This document shows positions 1 to 6,855 of a DNA stretch of 7,686 nt, piece by piece. A program made the position numbers and the translations under genes. The DNA is taken from positions 1 to 7,686 of the forward strand of contig JALRCC010000077.1 in NCBI GenBank assembly GCA_023257495.1. Reading direction: 5' to 3'. Under the pieces are notes generated by a model. It worked only from the letters and a program-made list of their open reading frames with translations, was not told the origin of the DNA and ran no database searches. This stretch comes from Rugosibacter sp. (lineage in GTDB: Bacteria > Pseudomonadota > Gammaproteobacteria > Burkholderiales > Rhodocyclaceae). The stretch's first letter is position 1; every line of letters begins with the position of its first letter.

Positions 1-1379
1 CCGACGACTTTCGCCGACTTGATGGCTTTGGCGACCAGATACGCCGCGCCGCCTACGGCCATTAAATAGGCGGAGCGGTTGTCCTTGATGGCTTCAATCG
101 CCACCGGGCCGCGCTCGGATTTACCGATCATCGAAATCAGGCCGGTTTTTTCGAGCATCATGCGCGTGAATTTATCCATGCGCGTGGCGGTGGTCGGGCC
201 TGCGGGGCCGACGACTTCATCGCGCACGGGATCGACCGGGCCGACGTAATAGATCACTCGGTTGGTGAAGTCGACAGGCAGCTTTTCGCCTTTGGCCAGC
301 ATGTCGGCAATGCGTTTGTGCGCGGCATCGCGTCCGGTGAGCATTTTGCCGTTGAGCAAGAGTTTTTGCCCCGGCTTCCAGGCGGCGACTTGTTCCTTGG
401 TGAGCGTGTCCAGATTGACTGCGGTGGCGGCTTTTGTGTCCGGCGTCCAGGTCACCGCTGGCCAGTCAGCTAATTTGGGTGGCTCCAACTTGGCGGGGCC
501 TGAGCCATCGAGGTGAAAATGAATGTGGCGCGTGGCCGCGCAGTTGGGAATCAGCGCGACGGGCAGGTTGGCGGCGTGGGTCGGGTAATCCAGGATTTTC
601 ACGTCGAGCACGGTGGTGAGACCACCCAGCCCCTGCGCGCCAATGCCCAGCGCATTAACTTTTTCGTAAATTTCCAGCCGCAACGCTTCAATGCGCGAGA
701 GTTGCGCGCCGCTGGCGGCGCGCGCCTTGAGTTCATGGATGTTGCACGGCGCCATGATGGATTCCTTGGCCAGCAGCATGGCTTTTTCCGGTGTGCCGCC
801 GATGCCGATGCCAAGGATGCCCGGCGGGCACCAGCCTGCGCCCATGGTGGGCACGGTTTTGATGATCCAGTCGACCAGATCGTCCGATGGATTCAACATG
901 GCGAACTTGGTTTTCGCTTCCGAGCCGCCGCCCTTGGCCGCGCAGATAACTTCAACATGGTCGCCCGGCACGACTTCAAAATGCACCACGGCGGGCGTGT
1001 TGTCCTTGGTGCTTTTACGCGTACCGGCAGGGTCGGCAAGCACCGAGGCGCGAAGCGGATTGTTCGGGTCAAGATAAGCGCGGCGCACGCCTTCATCAAC
1101 CATTTCCTGAATGGAGAGCGTCGCTTCCCAGCGTGCGTTCATGCCAACTTTAACGAACACCAGCGCAATGCCGGTGTCCTGGCAAATGGGGCGATGGCCT
1201 TCGGCAGCCATGCGGCTGTTGGTCAGGATTTGCGCGATCGCGTCTTTTGCGGCGGGGGATTCTTCCTTGTCATACGCTTCGCCCAGTGCCTGGATAAAGT
1301 CGAGTGGATGGTAATAGCTGATGTATTGGAAGGCGTCGGCGATGGATTGGATAAAGTCTTCTTGGCGAATAGGATTCAT
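1..1379 (-). CDS. fum: Fumarate hydratase class I, [4Fe-4S] type (3' end cut by window edge)
   Basis: Catalyses reversible hydration of fumarate to (S)-malate in the TCA cycle; cytoplasmic. The frame opens at the ATG at 1379-1377 (minus strand) and stays open through 459 codons to the left edge. Single-chain members of this family are usually about 500-550 residues, so I estimate some 50 or more C-terminal residues are missing. Visible landmarks: RPICQDTG (Cys66), AKGGGSEAK (about 148-156), GWCPPG (Cys184), THAANLPVAL (267-276), PNCAATRH (Cys280) and, in the C-terminal domain, LTGRDAAHKR (347-356) and GPTTATRMD (394-402). The spacing of Cys66, Cys184 and Cys280 matches the three cysteine ligands of the cluster in E. 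coli FumA and Leishmania fumarase. Both alpha- and beta-type domains are fused in one chain, which argues against two-subunit fumarases or L(+)-tartrate dehydratase. It lies 21 bp behind the yqhA-like gene, so the two are probably co-transcribed. Its own ribosome site is weak (a GAG about 9 nt before the ATG). Confidence 0.95.
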   Translation of the reverse strand, partial: MNPIRQEDFIQSIADAFQYISYYHPLDFIQALGEAYDKEESPAAKDAIAQILTNSRMAAEGHRPICQDTGIALVFVKVGMNARWEATLSIQEMVDEGVRRAYLDPNNPLRASVLADPAGTRKSTKDNTPAVVHFEVVPGDHVEVICAAKGGGSEAKTKFAMLNPSDDLVDWIIKTVPTMGAGWCPPGILGIGIGGTPEKAMLLAKESIMAPCNIHELKARAASGAQLSRIEALRLEIYEKVNALGIGAQGLGGLTTVLDVKILDYPTHAANLPVALIPNCAATRHIHFHLDGSGPAKLEPPKLADWPAVTWTPDTKAATAVNLDTLTKEQVAAWKPGQKLLLNGKMLTGRDAAHKRIADMLAKGEKLPVDFTNRVIYYVGPVDPVRDEVVGPAGPTTATRMDKFTRMMLEKTGLISMIGKSERGPVAIEAIKDNRSAYLMAVGGAAYLVAKAIKSAKVV

Positions 1380-1400
1380 GGGGATCTCGGGATAAATAAA

Positions 1401-1925
1401 TTAGTGCGCGCTTTTGCTGACTTGTAAAGTGGTTGTCATGATGCGGTCAGTCCAGGCAATCGCCAGGGCCGAGATCAGGAACGATAAATGAATGGCGACC
1501 TGCCACAGGATGATCCGATCAGCCAGATGCTCGGCATTGATGAAAGTTTTCAGCAGATGAATGGAAGAAATGCCGATCAGCGCGGTCGCCAGCTTGACCT
1601 TGAGCACGCCAGCGTTGACATGCGAGAGCCATTCCGGCTGATCGGGGTTGCCTTCCAGATCAAGCCGTGAGACAAAGGTTTCATAGCCGCCGATGATGAC
1701 CATGATCAGCAGGTTGGCGATCATCACCACGTCGATTAGTCCGAGTACGATCAGCATGACCTGCGCTTCGGTCAGGCTGCCGATCTGGGAGATCAGCAGC
1801 GCCAGTTCATGCATGAACTGATACACATACACGCCTTGCGCCACGATCAGGCCAAGGTAGAGCGGGGCTTGCAGCCAGCGGCTGGCAAAAATGAGTTTTT
1901 CCAGAGGATTGATGATGCGGTTCAT
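1401..1925 (-). CDS. yqhA: YqhA / UPF0114 (TIGR00645) family inner-membrane protein
   Basis: A 174-residue hydrophobic protein of unknown function, about the usual length for the family (E. coli YqhA is slightly shorter). It resembles YqhA along its length: an N-terminal NPLEKLIFASRWL segment (6-18), GGYETFVSRLD (79-89) and ISSIHLLKTF (119-128). Four probable membrane helices lie at about 17-38, 54-78, 107-127 and 138-158, with the polar stretch at about 82-104 between the second and third. The ATG at 1925-1923 is the start that includes the conserved N-terminus; no strong Shine-Dalgarno precedes it. It is the first gene of a minus-strand pair with the fumarase and faces acs across the divergent region. 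No catalytic motif is visible, so no biochemical role is proposed. Pairing with fumarase is seen in the sequence; any functional link is inference. Confidence 0.9.
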   Translation of the reverse strand: MNRIINPLEKLIFASRWLQAPLYLGLIVAQGVYVYQFMHELALLISQIGSLTEAQVMLIVLGLIDVVMIANLLIMVIIGGYETFVSRLDLEGNPDQPEWLSHVNAGVLKVKLATALIGISSIHLLKTFINAEHLADRIILWQVAIHLSFLISALAIAWTDRIMTTTLQVSKSAH

Positions 1926-1954
1926 TGGCTTGATTGTTACGGTGACTAGGGAAG

Positions 1955-1968
1955 GCGATATTATCGCA
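1955..1968 (-). promoter_or_regulatory. Candidate extended -10 for yqhA-fum, inside a 13-bp perfect palindrome
   Basis: Positions 1955-1967 read GCGATA-T-TATCGC, a perfect inverted repeat about 1961. Read on the minus strand, 1968-1960 give TGCGATAAT: a TGn element followed by a hexamer one base off TATAAT, i.e. an extended -10. No good -35 lies upstream, which extended -10 promoters can tolerate. The predicted start of transcription would be near 1953, leaving a leader of about 28 nt before the yqhA ATG. The palindrome could be an operator over the promoter, or the symmetry could simply come from the AT-rich hexamer. Promoter use is inference. Confidence 0.4.
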
Positions 1969-1987
1969 GAGGATTTGACTTCCTCGG

Positions 1988-2007
1988 AGCGAGCCTGAAA
2001 ACTCGCT
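1988..2007. repeat. Short inverted repeat in the divergent region
   Basis: AGCGAG (1988-1993) and CTCGCT (2002-2007) form a perfect 6-bp stem with an 8-nt loop. There is no T-tract on either side, so it does not look like an intrinsic terminator on either strand. It lies between the two divergent promoter candidates, where an operator is possible, but a stem this short can arise by chance. Confidence 0.3.
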
Positions 2008-2040
2008 TGGCTGGAGACTGCATCGTTAGCAGGGTGACGC

Positions 2041-2046
2041 TAGAAT
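2041..2046 (+). promoter_or_regulatory. Candidate -10 hexamer for acs
   Basis: TAGAAT is one mismatch from the sigma-70 consensus TATAAT. No convincing -35 is found 16-18 bp upstream (about 2017-2023 reads ACTGCAT), so activator dependence is possible, as is known for acs in enteric bacteria. Transcription from here would start near 2053 and give a leader of about 130 nt holding both repeat sets. This is inferred from one hexamer only. Confidence 0.3.
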
Positions 2047-2059
2047 AGCGCACACTGGT

Positions 2060-2085
2060 GAGTTATCAGCAGCGAGTTATCAGCA
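2060..2085. repeat. Pair of 12-bp direct repeats, 14-bp period
   Basis: GAGTTATCAGCA occurs exactly at 2060-2071 and again at 2074-2085, with two bases between. It lies just downstream of the candidate acs -10 and upstream of the 16-bp tandem array. Possible roles are a tandem operator or a leader RNA element; a simple local duplication is equally possible. Confidence 0.75.
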
Positions 2086-2110
2086 CCATGTATCAACACT
2101 AGCCAAAACC

Positions 2111-2173
2111 AAGATTAACCAGACAAAGATTAAACAGACCCAAGATTAATCAGACCCAAGATTAAACAGACCC
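2111..2173. repeat. Four tandem copies of a 16-bp A-rich repeat upstream of acs
   Basis: Consensus AAGATTAANCAGACCC. Copies: 2111-2125 (15 bp, diverged at its end), 2126-2141, 2142-2157 and 2158-2173. Copies 2 and 4 are identical; copy 3 differs from them at one base (T for A at position 9). A fifth copy would begin at 2174, but only AAG remains before the sequence becomes the GGAGG core of the Shine-Dalgarno. The unit has no internal symmetry, so in RNA the array should be mostly unstructured and A/C-rich. The near identity of the last three copies points to recent tandem duplication. Function unknown. Confidence 0.9.
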
Positions 2174-2180
2174 AAGGAGG
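2174..2180 (+). promoter_or_regulatory. Strong Shine-Dalgarno for acs
   Basis: AAGGAGG lies 5 nt before the ATG at 2186, close to ideal complementarity and spacing, and fixes the acs start. Its first three bases coincide with the first three of what would be a fifth 16-bp repeat, so the array abuts the ribosome site directly. Confidence 0.85.
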
Positions 2181-2185
2181 ATCAC

Positions 2186-4165
2186 ATGTCCGCAGACATC
2201 ACAAGCCAGAACGTGCACATTTATGAACCGTCACCCGAGGTGGTGAGTCAGGCCGCTGTTTCGGGTATGGCCGCTTATCAGGCGTTATGCCGTGAAGCCG
2301 AGCAGGACTACACCGGTTATTGGGCGCGTCTGGCCGCTGATCATGTGAGTTGGCAGACGCCATTCACGCAGGTGCTGGATGAGTCGAATGCGCCGTTTTA
2401 CCAATGGTTTGCCGATGGCAAGCTGAATGTTTCCTACAACTGTCTGGATCGTCATGTGGCCGCAGGCCTGGGCGATAAGGTAGCGCTGATTTTTGAAGCG
2501 GATGATGGCCAGGTGACTCGCGTGACCTATCAAGCCTTGTTGCGTCGAGTGGCGCAATTTGCCAATGGCTTAAAAGCGCGCGGCATCAAAAAAGGCGACC
2601 GTGTGCTGATCTATATGCCGATGTCGGTAGAAGGCATTGTTGCCATGCAGGCCTGTGCGCGTATCGGGGCGATTCATTCGGTGGTGTTCGGTGGCTTTTC
2701 GGCCAAGAGCGTGCACGAGCGGATCATCGATGCGGGCGCTGTTGCCGTGATCACGGCCGATGAGCAGTGTCGCGGTGGCAAGACGATTCCGTTAAAACCG
2801 GCGGTGGATGAAGCGCTTGCTTTAGGCGGTTGTGAATCCATTCGTTCTGTCATTGTGTATCGTCGCACGGGTGGGGCCTGCGCGATGACAGCCGGGCGCG
2901 ATGTGCCGTGGGATGACGTGATCGCCGGTCAGCCAGATATCTGCGAGCCGGAATGGGTTGGCGCTGAGCACCCGCTGTTCATTTTGTATACCTCGGGTTC
3001 CACCGGCAAGCCCAAAGGTGTGCAACACAGCTCGGGCGGTTATTTGCTGCATGCCGTTTTGACCACCAAGTGGACATTTGATCTCAAACCCGATGATGTG
3101 TTCTGGTGCACGGCAGATATCGGCTGGGTTACCGGGCACACCTATATTGCCTACGGCCCGCTGGCCTGCGGCGGCACGCAAATTGTTTTTGAGGGGGTGC
3201 CGGTGTATCCGGATGCAGGGCGTTTCTGGCGCATGATTCAGGATCACAAAGTCAGCATTTTCTATACCGCGCCGACGGCGATTCGTTTGCTGATCAAGGC
3301 CGCTGAAACCACACCCGACGTGCATCCCGCGAAGTACGATTTATCGTCATTGCGTCTTTTGGGTTCGGTCGGTGAGCCGATCAATCCTGCCGCGTGGGAG
3401 TGGTATTACCAGAACATCGGCGGTGGTCGCTGCCCGATTGTTGATACCTTCTGGCAAACCGAAACCGGTGGCCACATGATCACCCCTCTGCCGGGCGTGA
3501 CACCGCTGGTGCCTGGCTCGTGCACTCTGCCTTTCCCTGGCATTCAGGCCGCGATTGTGGATGAGACCGGACACGAGCTGGAGTGGGGCAAGGGCGGTAT
3601 TCTGGTGGTAACCAAGCCTTGGCCGTCGATGATCCGCACGATCTGGGGTGATCCGGAACGCTTTAAAAAGGCGTATTTTCCGCAGGATTTTCAAGGCAAG
3701 CTGTACCTTGCAGGTGACGGTGCGATGCGGGACGCAAAAACCGGTTATTTCACCATTACGGGGCGCATTGATGATGTGCTGAATGTCTCTGGGCATCGCA
3801 TGGGTACGATGGAAATTGAATCCGCGCTGGTCTCCAACCCCTTGGTGGCCGAGGCAGCCGTGGTCGGTCGTCCGGATGATGTGACAGGTGAAGCGATTTG
3901 TGCTTTTGTGGTGTTAAAGCAAACACGTCCCAGTGGCGAGAATGCGAAGAAAATTGCCACGGATTTACGTAATTGGGTAGCCAGAGAAATTGGCCCCATT
4001 GCCAAGCCGAAAGACATTCGTTTTGGCGACAACTTGCCCAAAACCCGATCAGGCAAAATCATGCGCCGTTTGCTGCGTAGCCTGGCCAAGGGTGAGGCGA
4101 TCACGCAAGATGTGTCGACGCTCGAAAACCCGCAGATTCTGGAGCAGCTGAAAGAAGCGTCATAA
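2186..4165 (+). CDS. acs: Acetyl-coenzyme A synthetase (AMP-forming)
   Basis: Activates acetate with ATP to acetyl-AMP, then to acetyl-CoA, allowing acetate assimilation; cytoplasmic. The 659 residues are the usual Acs length. Visible in order: an N-terminal Acs cap region (about 25-90), the P-loop-like [11 protein letters not shown] (268-278), the A5 segment [11 protein letters not shown] (419-429), the hinge motif [13 protein letters not shown] (526-538) and [11 protein letters not shown] with Lys624, the equivalent of Salmonella Lys609, which completes adenylation and is the known target of inhibitory acetylation by Pat-type enzymes. Trp423 corresponds to the Trp that narrows the pocket for acetate (Salmonella Trp414), favouring acetate over longer acids. 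The preceding residue is Phe422, where Salmonella has Trp; this form is also found in animal ACSS2 and many beta-proteobacterial enzymes. A strong Shine-Dalgarno supports the start. No clear terminator follows. Propionyl-CoA synthetase is less likely given the motifs. Confidence 0.97.
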   Translation: MSADITSQNVHIYEPSPEVVSQAAVSGMAAYQALCREAEQDYTGYWARLAADHVSWQTPFTQVLDESNAPFYQWFADGKLNVSYNCLDRHVAAGLGDKVALIFEADDGQVTRVTYQALLRRVAQFANGLKARGIKKGDRVLIYMPMSVEGIVAMQACARIGAIHSVVFGGFSAKSVHERIIDAGAVAVITADEQCRGGKTIPLKPAVDEALALGGCESIRSVIVYRRTGGACAMTAGRDVPWDDVIAGQPDICEPEWVGAEHPLFILYTSGSTGKPKGVQHSSGGYLLHAVLTTKWTFDLKPDDVFWCTADIGWVTGHTYIAYGPLACGGTQIVFEGVPVYPDAGRFWRMIQDHKVSIFYTAPTAIRLLIKAAETTPDVHPAKYDLSSLRLLGSVGEPINPAAWEWYYQNIGGGRCPIVDTFWQTETGGHMITPLPGVTPLVPGSCTLPFPGIQAAIVDETGHELEWGKGGILVVTKPWPSMIRTIWGDPERFKKAYFPQDFQGKLYLAGDGAMRDAKTGYFTITGRIDDVLNVSGHRMGTMEIESALVSNPLVAEAAVVGRPDDVTGEAICAFVVLKQTRPSGENAKKIATDLRNWVAREIGPIAKPKDIRFGDNLPKTRSGKIMRRLLRSLAKGEAITQDVSTLENPQILEQLKEAS

Positions 4166-4180
4166 AGAAGTCTCATGAAA

Positions 4181-4206
4181 TTTTTATGCTGCGTTTTTTA
4201 TGCTGC
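4181..4206. repeat. 12-bp direct repeat pair in the acs-nitroreductase gap
   Basis: TTTTTATGCTGC occurs at 4181-4192 and 4195-4206, a 14-bp period with two bases between. The 78-bp gap (4166-4243) is T-rich, but I find no stem-loop before a T-run, so no intrinsic terminator is called and read-through from acs is possible. Confidence 0.7.
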
Positions 4207-4243
4207 CCATGCGGACGATTTTTTATTTCAAGAGGAACGGTAA

Positions 4244-4954
4244 ATGATGACTGATGAAGCTGTAATGGATGTTGACGTTGTAAAAGACGCCGTGGATGCT
4301 GTCATGAAGGGCAGAAAATCAGTGCGCGCCTTTTTGCCGCAGGCTGTGCCGCAAGAAATGATTGCCGACATTTTGCAGGTTGCTGCCCGGGCACCTTCGG
4401 GCACCAACACCCAGCCCTGGCAAGTGCATGTGCTGACGGGCAAGATGCGCCATCAGTTGGTAGATGAAGTTTGTCAGGCGTTCGATGCCAACGACACCAG
4501 CCACAAACCGGATTACGACTATTACGCCAGGGAATTTTTTGATCCTTATCTTGCGCGGCGGCGTAAAGTCGGCTGGGATCTGTACGGTTTGCTGGGCATC
4601 AAGAAAGGGGAGGCGGAAAAAACCCGCGCCCAGCATCGCAAAAATTACACCTTGTTTGATGCGCCGGTGGCTTTGATGTTCGTGATTGATCGCCGTCTGG
4701 CCATGGGTAGTTGGCTCGATTTCGGCATGTTTTTGCAGAACGTGATGCTAGCAGCCCGTGCCCGTGGGCTGGATACCTGCCCGCAAGCGGCGTGGATTGA
4801 CTATCACCGTATCGTGGAAAAGCTGTTGAACCTGGGTGAGCATGATCAACTGGTGTGCGGCATGGCGTTGGGTTATGCCGACAACAATGCCTTGGTCAAT
4901 ACCCTGACTACCGAACGCGCCGCGCTGGAGGAGTTCGTGCATTTCCATGACTGA
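4244..4954 (+). CDS. Nitroreductase-family flavoprotein (FMN, NAD(P)H-dependent)
   Basis: A 236-residue member of the nitroreductase superfamily. These are cytoplasmic, usually dimeric FMN enzymes that pass two electrons from NAD(P)H to nitro compounds, quinones or other acceptors; the natural substrate here cannot be read from sequence. The FMN phosphate/ring-binding start motif is GRKSVRAF (23-30), followed by ARAPSGTNTQPWQ (48-60), then DAPVALMF (139-146), GSWLDFGMFLQNVMLAARARGL (starting at 155), and CGMALGYAD (205-213) near the C-terminus, in the order expected of the family. A good AGAGGA lies 7 nt before the ATG at 4244; the next codon is also ATG, so a start at 4247 is possible. The segment at about 82-135, rich in Tyr, Lys and Arg, is the variable insert that usually sets substrate range. 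The stop overlaps the hslR start, so the two are translationally coupled. No signal peptide. Confidence 0.9.
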   Translation: MMTDEAVMDVDVVKDAVDAVMKGRKSVRAFLPQAVPQEMIADILQVAARAPSGTNTQPWQVHVLTGKMRHQLVDEVCQAFDANDTSHKPDYDYYAREFFDPYLARRRKVGWDLYGLLGIKKGEAEKTRAQHRKNYTLFDAPVALMFVIDRRLAMGSWLDFGMFLQNVMLAARARGLDTCPQAAWIDYHRIVEKLLNLGEHDQLVCGMALGYADNNALVNTLTTERAALEEFVHFHD

Positions 4955-5354
4955 TGACGCATCGGATGTAGCAGATAGCTCTCGTCAGCGCATTGACAAA
5001 TGGCTGTGGGCGGCGCGATTTTTTAAAACCCGCCGTCTGGCCACCGAGGCGATTGAAGCGGGACGCATCCAGTTGAATGGCCATTCCGTTAAACCTGCGC
5101 GCGAAGTGAAATGCGGTGATCTGGTGGAAATGAAATTGGGCGATACGTTGTGGGTGGTGTGCGTGCGTGGCACAAATGCCCAGCGCCGCCCGGCACCCGA
5201 AGCGCGGCGGTTATATGAAGAAACACCGGAGAGCGTCGCCCATCGTGCCCAACAGCGCGAGATGAAGCAAATGTCGCCCACCCCGGGCGCAGGCTTGCGC
5301 GGGCGGCCTACCAAAAAAATGGGGCGCTTGATCCGTGGTTTCTTTGGTAAGTAA
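4947..5354 (+). CDS. hslR: Heat shock protein 15 (Hsp15), S4-domain ribosome rescue factor
   Basis: A 135-residue basic RNA-binding protein. E. coli Hsp15 binds free 50S subunits that still carry a nascent peptidyl-tRNA and helps recycle them after heat stress. The S4 domain spans about 14-62, beginning RIDKWLWAARFFKTRRLA and continuing through AGRIQLNGHSVKPAREV. After it come the Hsp15-typical QRRPAPEARRLYEETPES (79-96) and a Lys/Arg-rich tail containing GRPTKKMGRLIRGFFGK (119-135). These, with the length, set it apart from other small S4 proteins. The ATG at 4947 overlaps the nitroreductase stop (4952-4954) by 8 bp. A GGAGGAG at 4927-4933 inside the upstream gene is 13 nt from the ATG, longer than ideal, so translation probably depends partly on coupling. 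rmuC follows 5 bp after the stop. No heat-shock promoter was recognised; expression is probably from the upstream unit. Confidence 0.93.
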   Translation: MTDDASDVADSSRQRIDKWLWAARFFKTRRLATEAIEAGRIQLNGHSVKPAREVKCGDLVEMKLGDTLWVVCVRGTNAQRRPAPEARRLYEETPESVAHRAQQREMKQMSPTPGAGLRGRPTKKMGRLIRGFFGK

Positions 5355-5359
5355 TCCGC

Positions 5360-6763
5360 ATGAATAGCTTGATGACCAGCGTCCTGATGTTTCTCCTGGT
5401 GTTTCTGTTGGGGCTTGTGTCTGGCGGCGCGCTGGTTGTCTTTTTGCTCAGAAAACGTGAGGCTGATGCCAGGACGCAAATCGAGGAAAAATTTGCGGCG
5501 CAGCTCGCCACGCGTGATGGCGAGCTTGTTGCACTCCGTGAAGAAAAGTCGGCGCTGGCAATACGGCGCGCCGAGCTGGAAACCGAACTGGCCGCCGAGC
5601 GCACGCTGTTCGCCGAGCGTCAGGCCACGCTGGAAGCCGCGCGCAACAGCTTTGCCGATGCCTTCAAAGTCATCTCGGCCGATGCGCTGGCTAAAAACAA
5701 CCAGTTGTTCATGGAGCTTGCCCGCACCACGTTAGAGTCGCAACAAGCAGCCACGCAAGCCGCCGCGAAAGCGGATCTCGAAAAGCGCCAGCTGGCCATT
5801 GGCGAATTGGTTACGCCTGTAAAAGCTTCGCTGGAAAAGTTCGAGCAGCAGATTGGTCATATCGAAAAGCAGCGTATCGACGCTTACGCCACATTAAGTG
5901 AGCAAGTGCGGCAGATGTCTGAAGCGCAATTGGCCTTGCGTGCCGAGACGGGTAATCTGGTCAAAGCTCTGCGTGCGCCGCAAACCCGTGGCCGCTGGGG
6001 CGAACTGCAATTGAAACGCGTCGTTGAAATGGCCGGCATGCTCGATCATTGCGATTTTTTCGAGCAGGAAAGCACGTCTACCGAAGAGGGCCGCTTGCGC
6101 CCGGACATGGTCGTCAAACTGCCCGGCGGCAAGAATATCGTGGTGGACGCCAAGGCACCGCTGGCTGCCTACCTCGATGCGTTGGATGCGACCGACGAGC
6201 ATGAAAAAAAACGCAAGCTTGCGGACCACGCACGGCAAGTGCGAGATCACCTGGCAAAGCTTGGCCGCAAGGCTTACTGGGAACAATTTCAGCCGACGCC
6301 GGATTTTGTGGTGCTGTTTTTACCTGGCGAAATGTTCTATTCCGCTGCCCTGGAGGCTGACCCTTCGTTGATCGAGGCGGGCGTGGATGCGCGCGTGATT
6401 CTCGCAACACCCACCACGCTGATTGCTTTGTTGCGTGCTGTCGCTTACGGCTGGACGCAACAAGCGCTGACCGATAATGCTGAACGCATCAGCGTGCTGG
6501 GGCGCGAACTGTATGAGCGCATCGCCGTTTTGGGCGAGCACTGGGCAGGCGTAGGCAAAAATCTGAACGATGCCGTTGCGGCCTACAACAAGTCGGTCGC
6601 CACGCTGGAGTCACGCGTGCTCGTCACCGCAAGAAAATTCCGCGACCTGAAAGTGACCGGTGAGGATAAGGAGATACGCGATCTCACCCCCATCGAAGCG
6701 CAACCGCGTGCGGTGCAGGCGATAGAGTTGCTGGGCAAAAATGAGGGTTTGTTCAAGAATTGA
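5360..6763 (+). CDS. rmuC: DNA recombination protein RmuC homologue
   Basis: A 467-residue RmuC-family protein. In E. coli, RmuC limits inversion at short inverted repeats; the fold of its core suggests a PD-(D/E)XK-type nuclease. A single N-terminal membrane segment (about 7-30, very rich in Leu/Val/Phe, followed by RKR) would anchor it in the inner membrane with the rest in the cytoplasm. Long charged Ala/Glu/Lys-rich coiled coil follows (about 33-205). The conserved core has RGRWGELQLKRVVEMAGM (210-227), RPDMVVKLPGGKNIVVDAK (247-265, with Asp249 and the Asp263-Ala-Lys265 pair as the likely nuclease-like residues) and DFVVLFLPGE (about 315-325), then ATPTTLIALLRAVAYGW. All family landmarks are intact and length is typical. 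The start is 5 bp after hslR; the ribosome site is weak, with an alternative in-frame ATG at 5372 that would shorten the membrane segment. Confidence 0.95.
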   Translation: MNSLMTSVLMFLLVFLLGLVSGGALVVFLLRKREADARTQIEEKFAAQLATRDGELVALREEKSALAIRRAELETELAAERTLFAERQATLEAARNSFADAFKVISADALAKNNQLFMELARTTLESQQAATQAAAKADLEKRQLAIGELVTPVKASLEKFEQQIGHIEKQRIDAYATLSEQVRQMSEAQLALRAETGNLVKALRAPQTRGRWGELQLKRVVEMAGMLDHCDFFEQESTSTEEGRLRPDMVVKLPGGKNIVVDAKAPLAAYLDALDATDEHEKKRKLADHARQVRDHLAKLGRKAYWEQFQPTPDFVVLFLPGEMFYSAALEADPSLIEAGVDARVILATPTTLIALLRAVAYGWTQQALTDNAERISVLGRELYERIAVLGEHWAGVGKNLNDAVAAYNKSVATLESRVLVTARKFRDLKVTGEDKEIRDLTPIEAQPRAVQAIELLGKNEGLFKN

Positions 6764-6855
6764 GTCTCACCTGTGCGTCAACATTGTGTCGCATGCTCTC
6801 TTGATGCACTACATGCCGCCGTCTCACCAAAGCCGACTTTTCCTGGGTTTTCATC

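Noticed and set aside
513..1427. A 304-codon open frame on the plus strand
   Set aside because: It lies antisense to the class I fumarase and the end of the yqhA-like gene, both clear family members. The translated product has no recognisable domain, and its composition (rich in His, Arg, Phe, Gly) is typical of an antisense shadow of GC-rich codons.
2008..2022. Possible sigma-54 promoter (TGG...TGCA) upstream of acs
   Set aside because: The GG (2009-2010) and GC (2020-2021) are separated by 9 bp, not the required 10, and the rest of the -24/-12 consensus is poor.
2088..2102. Mini-frame MYQH-stop in the acs leader, as a possible leader peptide
   Set aside because: Only four codons, no ribosome site, and no codon run that would suggest attenuation.
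2111..2173. The repeat array as a small CRISPR
   Set aside because: Units are 16 bp and directly contiguous with no spacers, so this is a simple tandem repeat.
2822..3325. A 167-codon minus-strand frame inside acs
   Set aside because: Fully antisense to conserved Acs motifs, with no ribosome site or recognisable domain. The other minus-strand frames inside acs, hslR and rmuC were dropped for the same reason.
6764..6855. Terminator or promoter between rmuC and the AddB-like gene
   Set aside because: The only inverted match (GCAT/ATGC around 6792-6807) is short and imperfect, with no T-tract. No paired -35/-10 was found. The 8-bp repeat GTCTCACC at 6764 and 6821 is too short to mean much.
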